Positions 17,240-26,784 of a DNA stretch of 64,000 nucleotides are shown piece after piece. The position numbers and the translations under genes are program-made. Numbering within the stretch: the stretch's first letter is position 1; every line of letters starts with the position of its first letter. The stretch lies in NCBI GenBank assembly GCA_000435515.1, contig FR884184.1, forward strand, positions 1 to 64,000, read 5' to 3'. Below the pieces are notes generated by a model, which was not told the origin of the DNA, made no database searches, and saw only the letters and a program-made list of their open reading frames with translations. This DNA comes from Firmicutes bacterium CAG:582 (lineage in GTDB: Bacteria; Bacillota_I; Bacilli_A; RF39; UBA660).

Positions 17240-18690
17240 TGGATAAAGATATTAAAACATTACATGAAGAATTAGAGTCTGGTTCTATTACAAGCGAAGA
17301 ACTTGTTAAAGAAGCTATAAAAGACTCTTATACTGCAAAAGATGAATATAATGCAGTAGTTACTGTTGTAGATGATGCTTCTTCTAAAGAAGTTACTAAT
17401 GAACTTTTATCAGGAATACCTTTTGCTTGTAAAGATAATTATTCAACAAAAGGAGTTTTATCAACTGGTTCAAGTAATACTTTAAAAGATTATGTTCCAT
17501 TTTTTACAGCAACTGCTATTAAAAACTTAGAGAGTAAAGGAGCAGTTTTAGTAAATAAAACAGCAATGGATGAATTTGGTATGGGTGGAACTGGAACAAC
17601 AGCTCATACTGGAAATATTTTAAATCCATGGGATAAAACACGTATGTGTGCTGGTTCTTCTTCTGGATCAGCTGCCATAGTTGCTGCTGGACTTATTCCT
17701 TATGCAACCGGATCAGATACAGGAGATTCTATTCGTAAACCTGCTGCTTACTGTGGTATTGTTGGATATAAACCAACATATGGAATGATTTCAAGATATG
17801 GCTTGTTTGCTTTTGCTTCTTCTTTAGATACATGTGGAGCTTTAACAAGAAATGTTGAAGATGCGGCAATTGTAGTAGATGGTATGAAAGGAATCGACAA
17901 GTATGATATGACTACTTGGGATTCAAGTGATATTCATCTATATGATAATTTAAATAAAGATATTAAAGGTAAAAAACTGTTCTATTTAGAAGATATATGT
18001 GATATTAACTCATATACTCATAAAACTCCAGAGTTAACTCGTCATTTAAGTATTTTCCATGAAACGCTTGATAAATTAAGAAGTCTTGGAGCTACAGTAG
18101 AAGGTGTAAAAATTGATAGAACTTTACTTAATGCAATATCTTCTACATATGTAGTTTTGTCTTGTGCTGAAGCTACAAGTAACATGTCTAACTTAACTGG
18201 ATTCATATTTGGTCCAAGAGGAGAAGGTAATACTTATCAAGAACAAATGAAAGATCATAGAACTAAAGGTTTTTCTCCTTTAATAAAAAGAAGATTTATA
18301 ATTGGTTCTTATGTTTTACAATCTGAAAACCAAGATAGATACTTTAAAAATGCTCAAAGAGTTAGAAGACTTATTGTAGATAAATTTAAAGAATTATTTG
18401 CAAGTTATGATGCATTTATTATGCCAGTTGGCTCAGGTGTTGCTAAGAAATTTGAAAGTGATAAAGATGTTTTAGATGAAAGTGAACTAGATGTACTTGA
18501 AGAACATTTACAAATTGGAAACTTTGGAGGTTTCCCATCTATAACTATTCCAAATGGATTAATCGATGGCCTTCCAGTGGGAGTAAACATTACAGGAAAC
18601 TGTTATGATGATCAAAATGTTTTAAATATTGCTTACGCCTTAGAAAGTGTAATGGAATATAAAAATATGACTGCAAAGGAGGTTAAGTAA
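17239..18690 (+). CDS. gatA: Asp/Glu-tRNA amidotransferase subunit A
   Basis: 483 residues of the amidase-signature family. It releases ammonia from glutamine for the GatB kinase/transamidase. The triad is visible: Lys in 'IPFACKDNYSTKG', cis-Ser in 'CAGSSSGSAA', and the nucleophile Ser in 'GSDTGDSIRKPAAYCG'. The residue before that Ser is Asp where most GatA have Gly (TGGS). The downstream 'GYKPTYGMISRYGLFAFASS' is standard. Start ATG overlaps the gatC stop (TAATG). Confidence 0.96.
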   Translation: MDKDIKTLHEELESGSITSEELVKEAIKDSYTAKDEYNAVVTVVDDASSKEVTNELLSGIPFACKDNYSTKGVLSTGSSNTLKDYVPFFTATAIKNLESKGAVLVNKTAMDEFGMGGTGTTAHTGNILNPWDKTRMCAGSSSGSAAIVAAGLIPYATGSDTGDSIRKPAAYCGIVGYKPTYGMISRYGLFAFASSLDTCGALTRNVEDAAIVVDGMKGIDKYDMTTWDSSDIHLYDNLNKDIKGKKLFYLEDICDINSYTHKTPELTRHLSIFHETLDKLRSLGATVEGVKIDRTLLNAISSTYVVLSCAEATSNMSNLTGFIFGPRGEGNTYQEQMKDHRTKGFSPLIKRRFIIGSYVLQSENQDRYFKNAQRVRRLIVDKFKELFASYDAFIMPVGSGVAKKFESDKDVLDESELDVLEEHLQIGNFGGFPSITIPNGLIDGLPVGVNITGNCYDDQNVLNIAYALESVMEYKNMTAKEVK

Positions 18691-20135
18691 TGAGTAGATA
18701 TTATGTAACTATCGGTCTTGAAATGCACTGTGAAATATCTGAAACTAAATCAAAAGTATTTTCAAGTGCTAAAAATGGTTATTCAGAAATGCCAAATACA
18801 AATATAAGACCAATTGATATGGGTTTTCCTGGAACTTTACCAGTTTTAAATAAAGAAGCTGTTAGAATGTCTTTGATGATGAGTGAAATTTTAAACTGTC
18901 GTCAACCAGAATATATGTATTTTGAAAGAAAGAACTATTATTATCCTGATATGCCAAAAAACTTTCAAATAACTCAAAATCCACCAGAGGATTGTGCTGG
19001 TATGAATGGTTATATCGATATCATTAGACCAGATGGAACTAGTTTTAGAGTTGGAATTGATAATATTCATTTAGAAGAAGATGCAGCAAGCATGAATCAC
19101 TTGTATGATACTTCAACTATTGATTATAACCGTGCTGGTGTTCCACTTCTTGAACTTGTAACTGAACCTTGCCTACATTCAGCTGATGATGCGGTATATT
19201 TCCTTGAATATGTTCGTGCAATATATCAATATTGTGGAATAAGTGAAGCTGATTCTAAAAAAGGTCAAATAAGATGTGATGTCAACGTATCTATAAGTGA
19301 TGATGAAGAAACTTTAGGAACTAAAGTAGAAGTTAAAAATGTCAACTCGTTTGGTGGAGTTCATGATGCAATTGTTTATGAGATCGAAAGACAAAGTGAA
19401 CTTAAAGATGCAGGACGTTATGATGAAGTAGAACAAGAAACAAGAAGATATGATGAAGAATCAGGTACAACTAAACATATGCGTAGCAAAGTTGATGCTA
19501 TCGATTATAAATATTTTGTTGAACCAAATATTCCTAAATTTAAGATATCTAAGGAATGGTTAGAAGAAATAAGAAAAAGTATTCCTGAACTACCTTATGA
19601 AAGAAAAGCAAAATATATTGAAAAATATGGATTATCTGACTATGATGCTGGTATTTTAATAAAGGATATTGACGTCGCTTCATATTTTGAAGAGTGTTTA
19701 TCCCTTGATCTTGATCCAAAAGTATGTGCAAACTGGATTACAGGTAATATACTTGGTTATGTTTATAAACATGATATAACTATCAAAGAACTATTTTTAA
19801 ATCCTAAACGTTTAAGTGTAATCTTAAAGAATATGAGTAATGGAAAAATATCATCTAAACAAGCTAAAGAATTATTCTTCTTAACTCTTGAAAGATGTGA
19901 AGAGCCTGAAGCAATTATGAAAGAAGAGGGCATGGAACAAATAAGTGATGATGGAGCCTTAACTTCAATTGTAAGCGAAGTTTTAAATGAAAATAATAGT
20001 CAAATAGAAGAATATAAGAATGGTAAAACAAATATGTTTGATTACTTTGTTGGTCAAGTTATGAAGAAAACTCGTGGTCAAGCAAACCCAGTTAAAGTAA
20101 AAGAAATCTTAACTGATGAATTAAGCAAGAGATAA
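18690..20135 (+). CDS. gatB: Asp/Glu-tRNA amidotransferase subunit B
   Basis: 481 residues. 'YVTIGLEMHCEISETKSKVF', 'YYYPDMPKNFQITQ' and 'RAGVPLLELVTEP' are the kinase/transamidase core, with the C-terminal tRNA-binding YqeY-like tail ending 'QANPVKVKEIL'. It phosphorylates and amidates Asp-tRNA-Asn or Glu-tRNA-Gln. AAAGGAGG precedes ATG 18690, which overlaps the gatA stop (TAATG). Last gene of the T-box operon. Confidence 0.96.
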   Translation: MSRYYVTIGLEMHCEISETKSKVFSSAKNGYSEMPNTNIRPIDMGFPGTLPVLNKEAVRMSLMMSEILNCRQPEYMYFERKNYYYPDMPKNFQITQNPPEDCAGMNGYIDIIRPDGTSFRVGIDNIHLEEDAASMNHLYDTSTIDYNRAGVPLLELVTEPCLHSADDAVYFLEYVRAIYQYCGISEADSKKGQIRCDVNVSISDDEETLGTKVEVKNVNSFGGVHDAIVYEIERQSELKDAGRYDEVEQETRRYDEESGTTKHMRSKVDAIDYKYFVEPNIPKFKISKEWLEEIRKSIPELPYERKAKYIEKYGLSDYDAGILIKDIDVASYFEECLSLDLDPKVCANWITGNILGYVYKHDITIKELFLNPKRLSVILKNMSNGKISSKQAKELFFLTLERCEEPEAIMKEEGMEQISDDGALTSIVSEVLNENNSQIEEYKNGKTNMFDYFVGQVMKKTRGQANPVKVKEILTDELSKR

Positions 20136-20148
20136 TCTTGCTTTTTTT
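20123..20148 (+). terminator. Terminator of the hisS-gatB operon
   Basis: AAGCAAGA / TCTTGCTT, 8-bp perfect stem with a five-base loop containing the gatB stop, then a T run. Confidence 0.9.
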
Positions 20149-20153
20149 GATGT

Positions 20154-20182
20154 TTGCTTTATGGGTCTTATTGTGCTAAAAT
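20154..20182 (+). promoter_or_regulatory. Promoter of the 20212 gene
   Basis: TTGCTT (20154-20159), 17-bp spacer, TAAAAT (20177-20182), immediately after the operon terminator. Confidence 0.55.
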
Positions 20183-20211
20183 AGGTTTACTTTTTAGAAA
20201 TGGGGATAATT

Positions 20212-21330
20212 ATGAAAGAAAATATATGTTTTTATGAAGAAGATGAAAGTTTAAAAAATTGTGGTTTTTTTGAATTTCTTTGTAAAATAGGATTTGAATT
20301 TAATAATAAATTTTTTGATGAAGATGCTTTCTTTAAGGCTAAAAAAGCAATTATTTATAAAGAATTATTGGCTTGGCCAAAAAACTCAAAAAAACGTATA
20401 AACAATTTATTAATAGCGTCCATTTTTGGCAAGATTGATTCAAAAGAGTTTAATGAAGAGAAAAATAGAGTAATTGAATATATTGAATCTACTCGAAAAT
20501 GTATGGAATATTTTGAAAAAGAGGCTGATAAGATTTTTGATCTTGATGAAGAAATTGCAATTAAAGATACATTTATAGAATGTAATGATATGTCTTTGAC
20601 GTTGCAATCGGTTAATCACTTCTATGTAATATCATCGGTTCCTAATAGAGGATTTAATAGAGCTTATCTTGAGTTAGTTAAAGAATATAACAAATTTAGA
20701 AAAGGGTTTAATGTGGAAATTGATAACATTTATCCATCACCATTGGGTGAAAGAAATATTTCTAGATTACGTGAATTAATAGCTAGTTTAAAACCTATGC
20801 ATGATAAAATAGTAGAATTTGCAAATATATATGATAATTATTTGTTTGCCAAAGAAGAAAGCTATGTTGAAACAGATGCTTCTTTTGAATCTTTGATGAA
20901 TATGGAACGAAGCACTGGTATAACTGAGAGTGATTTAAACGAAGTATTTTGTAATTTGATTAGATATTCAAATTATCTTGATCCAAACTTGAAAATTGAA
21001 GCTCAAAAAGAATTAAGAAAAGCCAGATTCTTAGAATTAGGAGATACCAAGGCTGAACTTATTACTTTTTCTATTTTATCAATGCTTGTTGCTGCGACTT
21101 TAAATTATGAAAATGAAAATGTTCAAGTGCTTATATCTAGTATAATTGCAAGTCCGATAATAACTTATATTCTTGGAAGTGGTTTGGTTAGTAAAATAAA
21201 CTCGATAGTTGATAAGAAATATATTATAGGTAAGACCTTGGAAGACGAAATAGATAAAGCATCTTCTATTCAAGTTGGAGAAAACTGGGTTAATGAAAGT
21301 ATTAGAGGTTTAAAACTACTTGACAAATAA
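20212..21330 (+). CDS. Unknown protein with C-terminal membrane segments
   Basis: 372 residues, no family recognised. Start ATG 20212 follows GGGGATAATT; the longer frame from 20200 contains that ribosome-binding site and is rejected. Residues ~1-280 are helical and charged, with several 'FF'/'YFEKEADKIFDLDEE' stretches. A hydrophobic pair near residues 285-330 ('ITFSILSMLVAATL' and 'VLISSIIASPIITYILGSGL') should form two membrane helices, leaving most of the protein cytoplasmic. Single-gene unit bounded by terminators. Confidence 0.7.
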   Translation: MKENICFYEEDESLKNCGFFEFLCKIGFEFNNKFFDEDAFFKAKKAIIYKELLAWPKNSKKRINNLLIASIFGKIDSKEFNEEKNRVIEYIESTRKCMEYFEKEADKIFDLDEEIAIKDTFIECNDMSLTLQSVNHFYVISSVPNRGFNRAYLELVKEYNKFRKGFNVEIDNIYPSPLGERNISRLRELIASLKPMHDKIVEFANIYDNYLFAKEESYVETDASFESLMNMERSTGITESDLNEVFCNLIRYSNYLDPNLKIEAQKELRKARFLELGDTKAELITFSILSMLVAATLNYENENVQVLISSIIASPIITYILGSGLVSKINSIVDKKYIIGKTLEDEIDKASSIQVGENWVNESIRGLKLLDK

Positions 21331-21411
21331 TTGTTTGATATTTATAATTGAATTCACCTAGTGAAAGTAGTTGATTATATGAAAAATAATTGTAAAATTT
21401 TAAACTTTAGT

Positions 21412-21446
21412 GATCGCTTGTAGATAGGAACAAAGCGGTCTTTTTT
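21412..21446 (+). terminator. Terminator before the Rel-like gene
   Basis: GATCGCTT pairs with AAGCGGTC (8 bp with one G-T), followed by six T. It lies 23 bases before the start of the next gene and could either end the previous transcript or act as an attenuator. Confidence 0.6.
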
Positions 21447-21469
21447 ATTAGAAAGTTGGGTGGTTTTTT

Positions 21470-22903
21470 TTGAAATTTGAAGAGTTAATAATTAAATTGG
21501 ATTATTTAAGTGAAGAAGATTTGATTTTGATCAAAAAATCTTATGATATGGCATCTGTGGCTCATAGTCATCAACTTCGTGATTCGGGTGAACCTTTTAT
21601 TACTCATCCATTAGCTGTTGCATCCATTCTTGCTGATTGGAAGGCTGATAGAAACACGATATGTGCTGCGATTTTACATGATATTGTTGAAGATACAAAT
21701 ATTACTTTGAAAGAAATTGAAAACCTATTTGGGGAAAATGTTGCTAGTTTAGTTGATGGAGTTACCAAACTTACTTCTATGAATTTTTCTAGTAAATTGG
21801 AAAATAAAAACGCTAATATGAGGAAGATAATAACGTCTTTTAGAAAAGATGTCAGAATTATTTTAATAAAACTTGCTGATAGATTACATAACATGAGAAC
21901 TTTAGAATATAAAGACCATAAAAAAAGAAAAATAAAAGCATTAGAAACCATGGATTTATATGTGCCTTTGGCTTATTTTATTGGAGCATATAATGTAAAA
22001 AGTGAATTAGAAGATTTATCATTTAAATTTTTAATGCCAGAGATTTATCAAGATACTTTTATTTTAAGAAAAAACGTTCTTACTAATGCCGATTTAGCTA
22101 TTGAAGAAATGTCACATGAAATAGGGACAACACTTACAGATAATGATATTTCTAATGATATAAAACTTCATATAAAAAATATTTATGGAGTTCATAAGCG
22201 AATACTAGAAAAAGAGGATAAAAATAATATTCATGATTTAATAAGTTTTCAGGTAATTGTTAATGAAGTGATGGATTGTTATTTATCCTTAGGTTATATT
22301 CATCATTTATATCGTCCAATCTGTGAGGAATTTAAAGATTATATAAGTTCTCCTAAAACAAATATGTATTCTTCTTTAAATACAACTGTTTTTGGACTTG
22401 ATTCAACTATTATGCAAAGCCATATAAGAACAAGAAAAATGCATTTAATAGATACTTTAGGAATAGGTGCTTATTGGCAATTAAAAGGAAAAGGTTCTGA
22501 AGAGATGATGCAAGTTGATATTCAAAATAAGTACCAGTTTTATAAATCTCTTACTGAAATAGATGAAGCATACTTTAATAATCAGGAATTTATTGATCAA
22601 GTTAATCGTGAACTTTTAGGAAAGAAGATATACGTATATGATTCAAAAGGAAATAGTATTGAATTACCAGTTGGCTCTACGATTATAGATTTTATATATA
22701 AAACGTGCCCGGATAACGCTCAAAATGTTAAAGAAGCAAGTGTTAATGAAAATGTTGTCCCATATGATTATGTATTAAATAATTCTGATCGTGTTAATTT
22801 AACTCTTAATAGGAACGTAACTTATTTAGATTCATCTTGGCTTGAAAATGCACATATTACGCTTGCTAAAAGAAAAATATTAGAAACATTAAATAATAAA
22901 TGA
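21470..22903 (+). CDS. Rel/SpoT-family HD protein with intact hydrolase and degenerate synthetase
   Basis: 477 residues, TTG start after GGGTGG. Domain order is HD hydrolase (1-~190), synthetase-like (~200-345), TGS (~380-445); the helical, zinc-finger and ACT parts of long Rel are absent. The HD motifs are complete: 'DSGEPFITHP', 'HDIVEDT' (70-76) and 'KLADRLHNMRT'. The synthetase fold is recognisable ('EFKDYISSPKTNMY') but key residues differ: YQSLH is YSSLN (Asn 304), EVQIRT is QSHIRT (Gln 316), and AExGxAAHW is DTLGIGAYW. Predicted to hydrolyse (p)ppGpp but not make it. Family knowledge plus inference; see finding with the partner at 51832. Confidence 0.85.
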   Translation: MKFEELIIKLDYLSEEDLILIKKSYDMASVAHSHQLRDSGEPFITHPLAVASILADWKADRNTICAAILHDIVEDTNITLKEIENLFGENVASLVDGVTKLTSMNFSSKLENKNANMRKIITSFRKDVRIILIKLADRLHNMRTLEYKDHKKRKIKALETMDLYVPLAYFIGAYNVKSELEDLSFKFLMPEIYQDTFILRKNVLTNADLAIEEMSHEIGTTLTDNDISNDIKLHIKNIYGVHKRILEKEDKNNIHDLISFQVIVNEVMDCYLSLGYIHHLYRPICEEFKDYISSPKTNMYSSLNTTVFGLDSTIMQSHIRTRKMHLIDTLGIGAYWQLKGKGSEEMMQVDIQNKYQFYKSLTEIDEAYFNNQEFIDQVNRELLGKKIYVYDSKGNSIELPVGSTIIDFIYKTCPDNAQNVKEASVNENVVPYDYVLNNSDRVNLTLNRNVTYLDSSWLENAHITLAKRKILETLNNK

Positions 22904-22951
22904 TATATAATAGATTTTGTGATAGAATAGTAATAGAATATGAGGGATTAT

Positions 22952-24046
22952 ATGAAAAGAGTTTTATTACTATTACTAGTAGTACCAAGTTTTGTTTTTG
23001 CATCTTCTTTAGATTGTGAAAACGGAAATTATAAATTAAATGATGAATTCAAGTGCGTTTTAAAAAGTTCAATTGATAAGACATATGAATCAATTATGGG
23101 TACAATCAATGTTCCTGAACATATAACCTGTGATTTAGCTAGTTATGATTCGGGTTTAAGTGAAATTAGCAAGTATGAAAATAATAAGTTTAATTTAAAA
23201 GGTACGTCTTTAAGTGAAAACTACATAACTTTAAAATGTAAGATAACTAAGGATGTAACTACGTTAACTAAAGAAAAACTAGAAATTGATGATTTTACAT
23301 ATGATGGTATTACTGAAATAGTTAGAAGTAATGACATTAATATAATTTCTACTTCTGTCAGTAAGCCCAAAAACACTAGTAAAAATTCTTTATTAATTAA
23401 TGATGTAAGTGATGAAAAGATTGAATTTGTATTTTCTAAATATATAACTGACTATAACATAGAAGTCTTAAATGATGTTGAAAGTTTTAATCCAGTAGTA
23501 ACACTTGCGTCATCTACATCAACTTATGAAATAAGTAACACGAATCTTAATGTTGGAGAAAATGTTATAGATATTTTTGTTACAGATGGAAATGGAGATA
23601 AAAATACTTATACTTTTAATATTAAAAGATTAGATGTTGGAGAAACAAAATACGTAAAAGAAAGTGATTCTACTGCTAAGAATATTGAAGTTATTGGCCA
23701 AAAATTCACTTATAATGTTAAGAAAAAATCTTATACTTTAAAAGTTTCAGGAAATGTAACTAAACTTGATATCAATGTTACACCAAATTATGATAAAGCA
23801 ACAGTAAACATATCGGGTAATAATAATTTAAAAAACAAAAGTAGAATAGTGATAAAAGTCACAAGTGAAGATGGAACAAGTGATACTAAATATTATATAA
23901 CTATAAATAAGAAATTTGATATAGTTGAGAATAAAGACTTAATAATAACGATTATTGTTGGTGTTTTAGTAGTATCTTTAATTATAGCTATACTAATTAC
24001 TAATAACAAAAAGAATAAGAAAGAAACAACTGTGGTTCAAAAATAA
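22952..24046 (+). CDS. Secreted, membrane-anchored protein with cadherin-like beta-sandwich domains
   Basis: 364 residues. ATG 22952 is chosen because GAGGGATT lies just before it. A signal peptide (residues 1-~19, 'RVLLLLLVVPSFVFA') is followed by an extracellular region. Two segments fit the bacterial cadherin-like domain: 'VFSKYITDYNIEV...VIDIFVTDGNGDKNTYTFNIKR' (split here for length) and a later 'SRIVIKVTSEDGTSDT'. A C-terminal membrane helix ('IIVGVLVVSLIIAILI') and a Lys-rich cytoplasmic tail end the protein. Probably a surface protein; ligand unknown. Promoter not obvious; terminator follows. Confidence 0.7.
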   Translation: MKRVLLLLLVVPSFVFASSLDCENGNYKLNDEFKCVLKSSIDKTYESIMGTINVPEHITCDLASYDSGLSEISKYENNKFNLKGTSLSENYITLKCKITKDVTTLTKEKLEIDDFTYDGITEIVRSNDINIISTSVSKPKNTSKNSLLINDVSDEKIEFVFSKYITDYNIEVLNDVESFNPVVTLASSTSTYEISNTNLNVGENVIDIFVTDGNGDKNTYTFNIKRLDVGETKYVKESDSTAKNIEVIGQKFTYNVKKKSYTLKVSGNVTKLDINVTPNYDKATVNISGNNNLKNKSRIVIKVTSEDGTSDTKYYITINKKFDIVENKDLIITIIVGVLVVSLIIAILITNNKKNKKETTVVQK

Positions 24047-24057
24047 ACAAAAAAAGT

Positions 24058-24083
24058 TATGCAATTTATTTTGCATATTTTTT
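24058..24083 (+). terminator. Terminator after the cadherin-like gene
   Basis: TATGCAA / TTGCATA stem with a six-base loop and six T. Confidence 0.85.
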
Positions 24084-24635
24084 ATGCATAAAGGCTAATA
24101 TTTAGTTAATTTTATTGAATAAGGAACTGCTGATTGCACATGTAGAAGTACACTGAGATTACTTAAAAATCAAAATTTTTTTTATTTGTTAAACGATAAT
24201 GTTGCGGTTTAGTACATATATTTTGGATGATTTGATATAAAGTTAAAAGCGTTCATTGATAGATTTTGTGATCTTTTCTAATATAGCTATATCTCATTTT
24301 GTTTTATGTTGTACTTGAGTTTTTTTATTTTCTTAAGTTGTATATCAAAATAATTAATAAATTTTTAATACAAATCAATTATAAATAAGTCATATAGTTA
24401 TGCTTTTTGATTTTTAGAATGAGTGGATTCAAATTACTTTTTAAAAGTTTCTTTATAATCATTTAAAATTTTGTTAACAATTAGTATAATATTCATTGGT
24501 AAAAACTTGCTTTCTATTTTTTTAGACAATTAAATTATAAAGCAATTTTTAGGTTTTTGCTTTTTTTATTAATTTTAAGGGCAAAACTCTTGAGATCTCC
24601 ACACTTTGGAAACACTATCTTTTTATATAGTTTAT
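24084..24635. other. Gene-free gap of about 550 bp
   Basis: No supported coding frame on either strand. It is very T-rich. The only structure seen is a -10-like TATAAT at 24485-24490 and a terminator-like hairpin AAAGCAA / TTGCTTT (24539-24563) with a T run, which together could mark a small RNA (see finding). Confidence 0.4.
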
Positions 24636-24664
24636 TTGACAGTAATACTTAATTATGCTAGAAT
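24636..24664 (+). promoter_or_regulatory. Strong promoter of the acyl-AMP ligase gene
   Basis: Consensus TTGACA (24636-24641), 17-bp spacer, TAGAAT (24659-24664). Confidence 0.8.
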
Positions 24665-24695
24665 ATCAAGCAAGTTAAGTGAAGAGGGGTTATAT

Positions 24696-26696
24696 ATGGA
24701 ATTAAAAAAGACTTTTTTAGAAACAGGTAATATACCTACTTACGATTTAGAAGCCGAAGTATTGAAAATGAAACAAAACTATAAAAATAAACCATCGTAT
24801 CGAGTTGTCAAATCTAGAAATGGCAAAAAGACTTTGGAAGCTTTGAAAAAAATTCATAGTCAACATAATAATTCTTGGTATTTTGAATTAAAAAAAATTT
24901 ATAAAGATTTTCCAGATACTGTTGCTTTATTTTATAGGGGTAATAAGATTAGTGCAGCAAAAATGTTTTCTAAAGCAGAAATGTTTGCTAAATCATTGCA
25001 AAAAATGGGCGTTAGACCACACGATAAAATAGCTGCTTGTTTATCCAACACTCCCGAATTTGTGGAATTATTGATTGCTGTGAGTATTTGTGGGGCTAAA
25101 ATAAATTTATTTGGAGATCATTATGATAAATCATTTGTTTCCGAAATTTTGAATGAATGTTCTGATAATGTGTTTTTTGCCACGGATGATGTTTATGAGA
25201 ATATAAAGAATCAAGTTGATTGTAGAAATTTTAAAAATAAAGTAATTTTTTCTTTAGCTGATTCATTAAAAAATCCAGAATTATGTGATGAATATGAACC
25301 TGAATTAGATAAATATTATCATTTTGAAAATAAGGTCCCTGATTTTCTAAACACGGATTCTTCCATAATGTCTGTTGATGAGTTTGAGAAATACGGAGAA
25401 AATTATGAGGACTATTATGAGTATCAAGGTACATTGGATGATGAATTTCTAACTACTTATACAAGTGGATCCACGAAAATTGGGTATCCAAAGCCTATGG
25501 TTCATACTAATCGTAGTTTAATTGTAAGTGGTATATTTCATTCTCCAGAATTGACTGGTAATCCGGAAATTAATGGCCTTAGAGGTTTGGCACACATTCA
25601 TTGTGATTCTAATACTAATGTTATAACTTGTATATCAGATAATTTGATGCAAAAGTGGACAGTTGCGTTAGAACCTGTTTATGGACCTGAAACTTTTCTT
25701 GATGTATTATTTATTAATAAACCAAATTATTGCAATGCTACAACAAGCCATATTCTTGTTGCCGCAAAGCAATATTTACTATATAAAAAACATTTTGATA
25801 GAAAATTACCTTGGTTGATTGGACTATTTGCTGTTGGCGAAGGTGTTAGCAAAGGGGAAGAAAAATTTATTAATCGCTTCCTTAAAAAAGCCAAAGCTGG
25901 AAGTGGTGTTAAATTTAATGGTTTATCGGTTCCTTTTGTAACCTTGTCAATTGGCGGAGGCGATACTGAGCATGGCGGAATTTGGTATACCTTATGGAAG
26001 GGATTATTTGAAAAAATTTATTCACCGTTTTTGAAAAATGGTGAACTTGGTTTAAAACCTGTTCCATATGTTCATACCACTGCTTTAAAAAACGTAGATG
26101 GAAAATGGATAGAATGTGATTATGATGAAGTTGGATTATTAGTATCTAATTCTGAAACTACTTACAAACGTTATGAAAATCTTCCGGAAAAAACTTTAGA
26201 TACAATTGTTACAGAATCAAATGGAAGAGATTGGGTTTCTAACAATGTATCTGGATATATTGATAAGCTAGGGACTATACATGTTAAAGACCGTTATGGA
26301 GATTGTATCAAGGTTACTGATAGACTTTCTATTGAAAATTATGCTATAAGAGATATAGTCCTTGAAGATTTTAAAAATGTGATGACATGTGTTGTAACTT
26401 CTATCGAAGTAGATGGAAAGAATTGCCCTGTTATTAATATTGAAATACAACCGTATGCTAAAGAAAATATGCTAACAATTATCACAAATCTTAGAGAAAG
26501 ATTATTGAACAATTTACCGTTTGATGCTGCGTCAAATTGCTTGGTGCGAATATTTGATGAATATAGTAATAATCATTTTCCTTTAACTGGAAGCGGAAAG
26601 AGAAGTGCGGCGTTATTGGAAAATATGTCTTTAGATAATACATTTAGATTATTTCCTAAAGATTTTCCATATTATACATTAAAAAAGCATAATTGA
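24696..26696 (+). CDS. ANL-superfamily AMP-dependent synthetase/ligase
   Basis: 666 residues from ATG 24696, chosen because GAGGGG and the promoter lie between it and the longer frame opening at 24606. The adenylation core is clear: 'YTSGSTKIGYPKPMVHTN' is the A3 phosphate-binding motif, 'KMGVRPHDKIAACLSNTPEF' is the typical N-terminal block, and 'GSGKRS' near the C-terminus fits the catalytic Lys segment. It activates a carboxylic acid as an acyl-adenylate. The middle region ('GGGDTEHGGIWYTLWKG') is unusual, so substrate (fatty acid, amino acid or other) is open. No carrier protein is nearby. Confidence 0.8.
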   Translation: MELKKTFLETGNIPTYDLEAEVLKMKQNYKNKPSYRVVKSRNGKKTLEALKKIHSQHNNSWYFELKKIYKDFPDTVALFYRGNKISAAKMFSKAEMFAKSLQKMGVRPHDKIAACLSNTPEFVELLIAVSICGAKINLFGDHYDKSFVSEILNECSDNVFFATDDVYENIKNQVDCRNFKNKVIFSLADSLKNPELCDEYEPELDKYYHFENKVPDFLNTDSSIMSVDEFEKYGENYEDYYEYQGTLDDEFLTTYTSGSTKIGYPKPMVHTNRSLIVSGIFHSPELTGNPEINGLRGLAHIHCDSNTNVITCISDNLMQKWTVALEPVYGPETFLDVLFINKPNYCNATTSHILVAAKQYLLYKKHFDRKLPWLIGLFAVGEGVSKGEEKFINRFLKKAKAGSGVKFNGLSVPFVTLSIGGGDTEHGGIWYTLWKGLFEKIYSPFLKNGELGLKPVPYVHTTALKNVDGKWIECDYDEVGLLVSNSETTYKRYENLPEKTLDTIVTESNGRDWVSNNVSGYIDKLGTIHVKDRYGDCIKVTDRLSIENYAIRDIVLEDFKNVMTCVVTSIEVDGKNCPVINIEIQPYAKENMLTIITNLRERLLNNLPFDAASNCLVRIFDEYSNNHFPLTGSGKRSAALLENMSLDNTFRLFPKDFPYYTLKKHN

Positions 26697-26710
26697 AAAA
26701 GATCTTAATA

Positions 26711-26742
26711 AAAATATCACTTACTTTTGTGGTATTTTTTTT
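26711..26742 (+). terminator. Terminator after the ligase gene
   Basis: AAATATCAC / GTGGTATTT stem (one G-T) with an eight-base loop and a T run. Confidence 0.75.
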
Positions 26743-26784
26743 ATTTGTATGTTAAAATTATGTAGAATAGTGGTGATTTAGTAT

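Noticed and set aside
21470..22903. Rel-like gene as a pseudogene
   Set aside because: The frame is full and the HD motifs are perfectly kept; only the synthetase residues differ, so selective loss is more likely than decay.
24606..24695. Upstream extension of the acyl-AMP ligase to 24606
   Set aside because: The consensus promoter and the ribosome-binding site lie inside this stretch, so translation must start at 24696.
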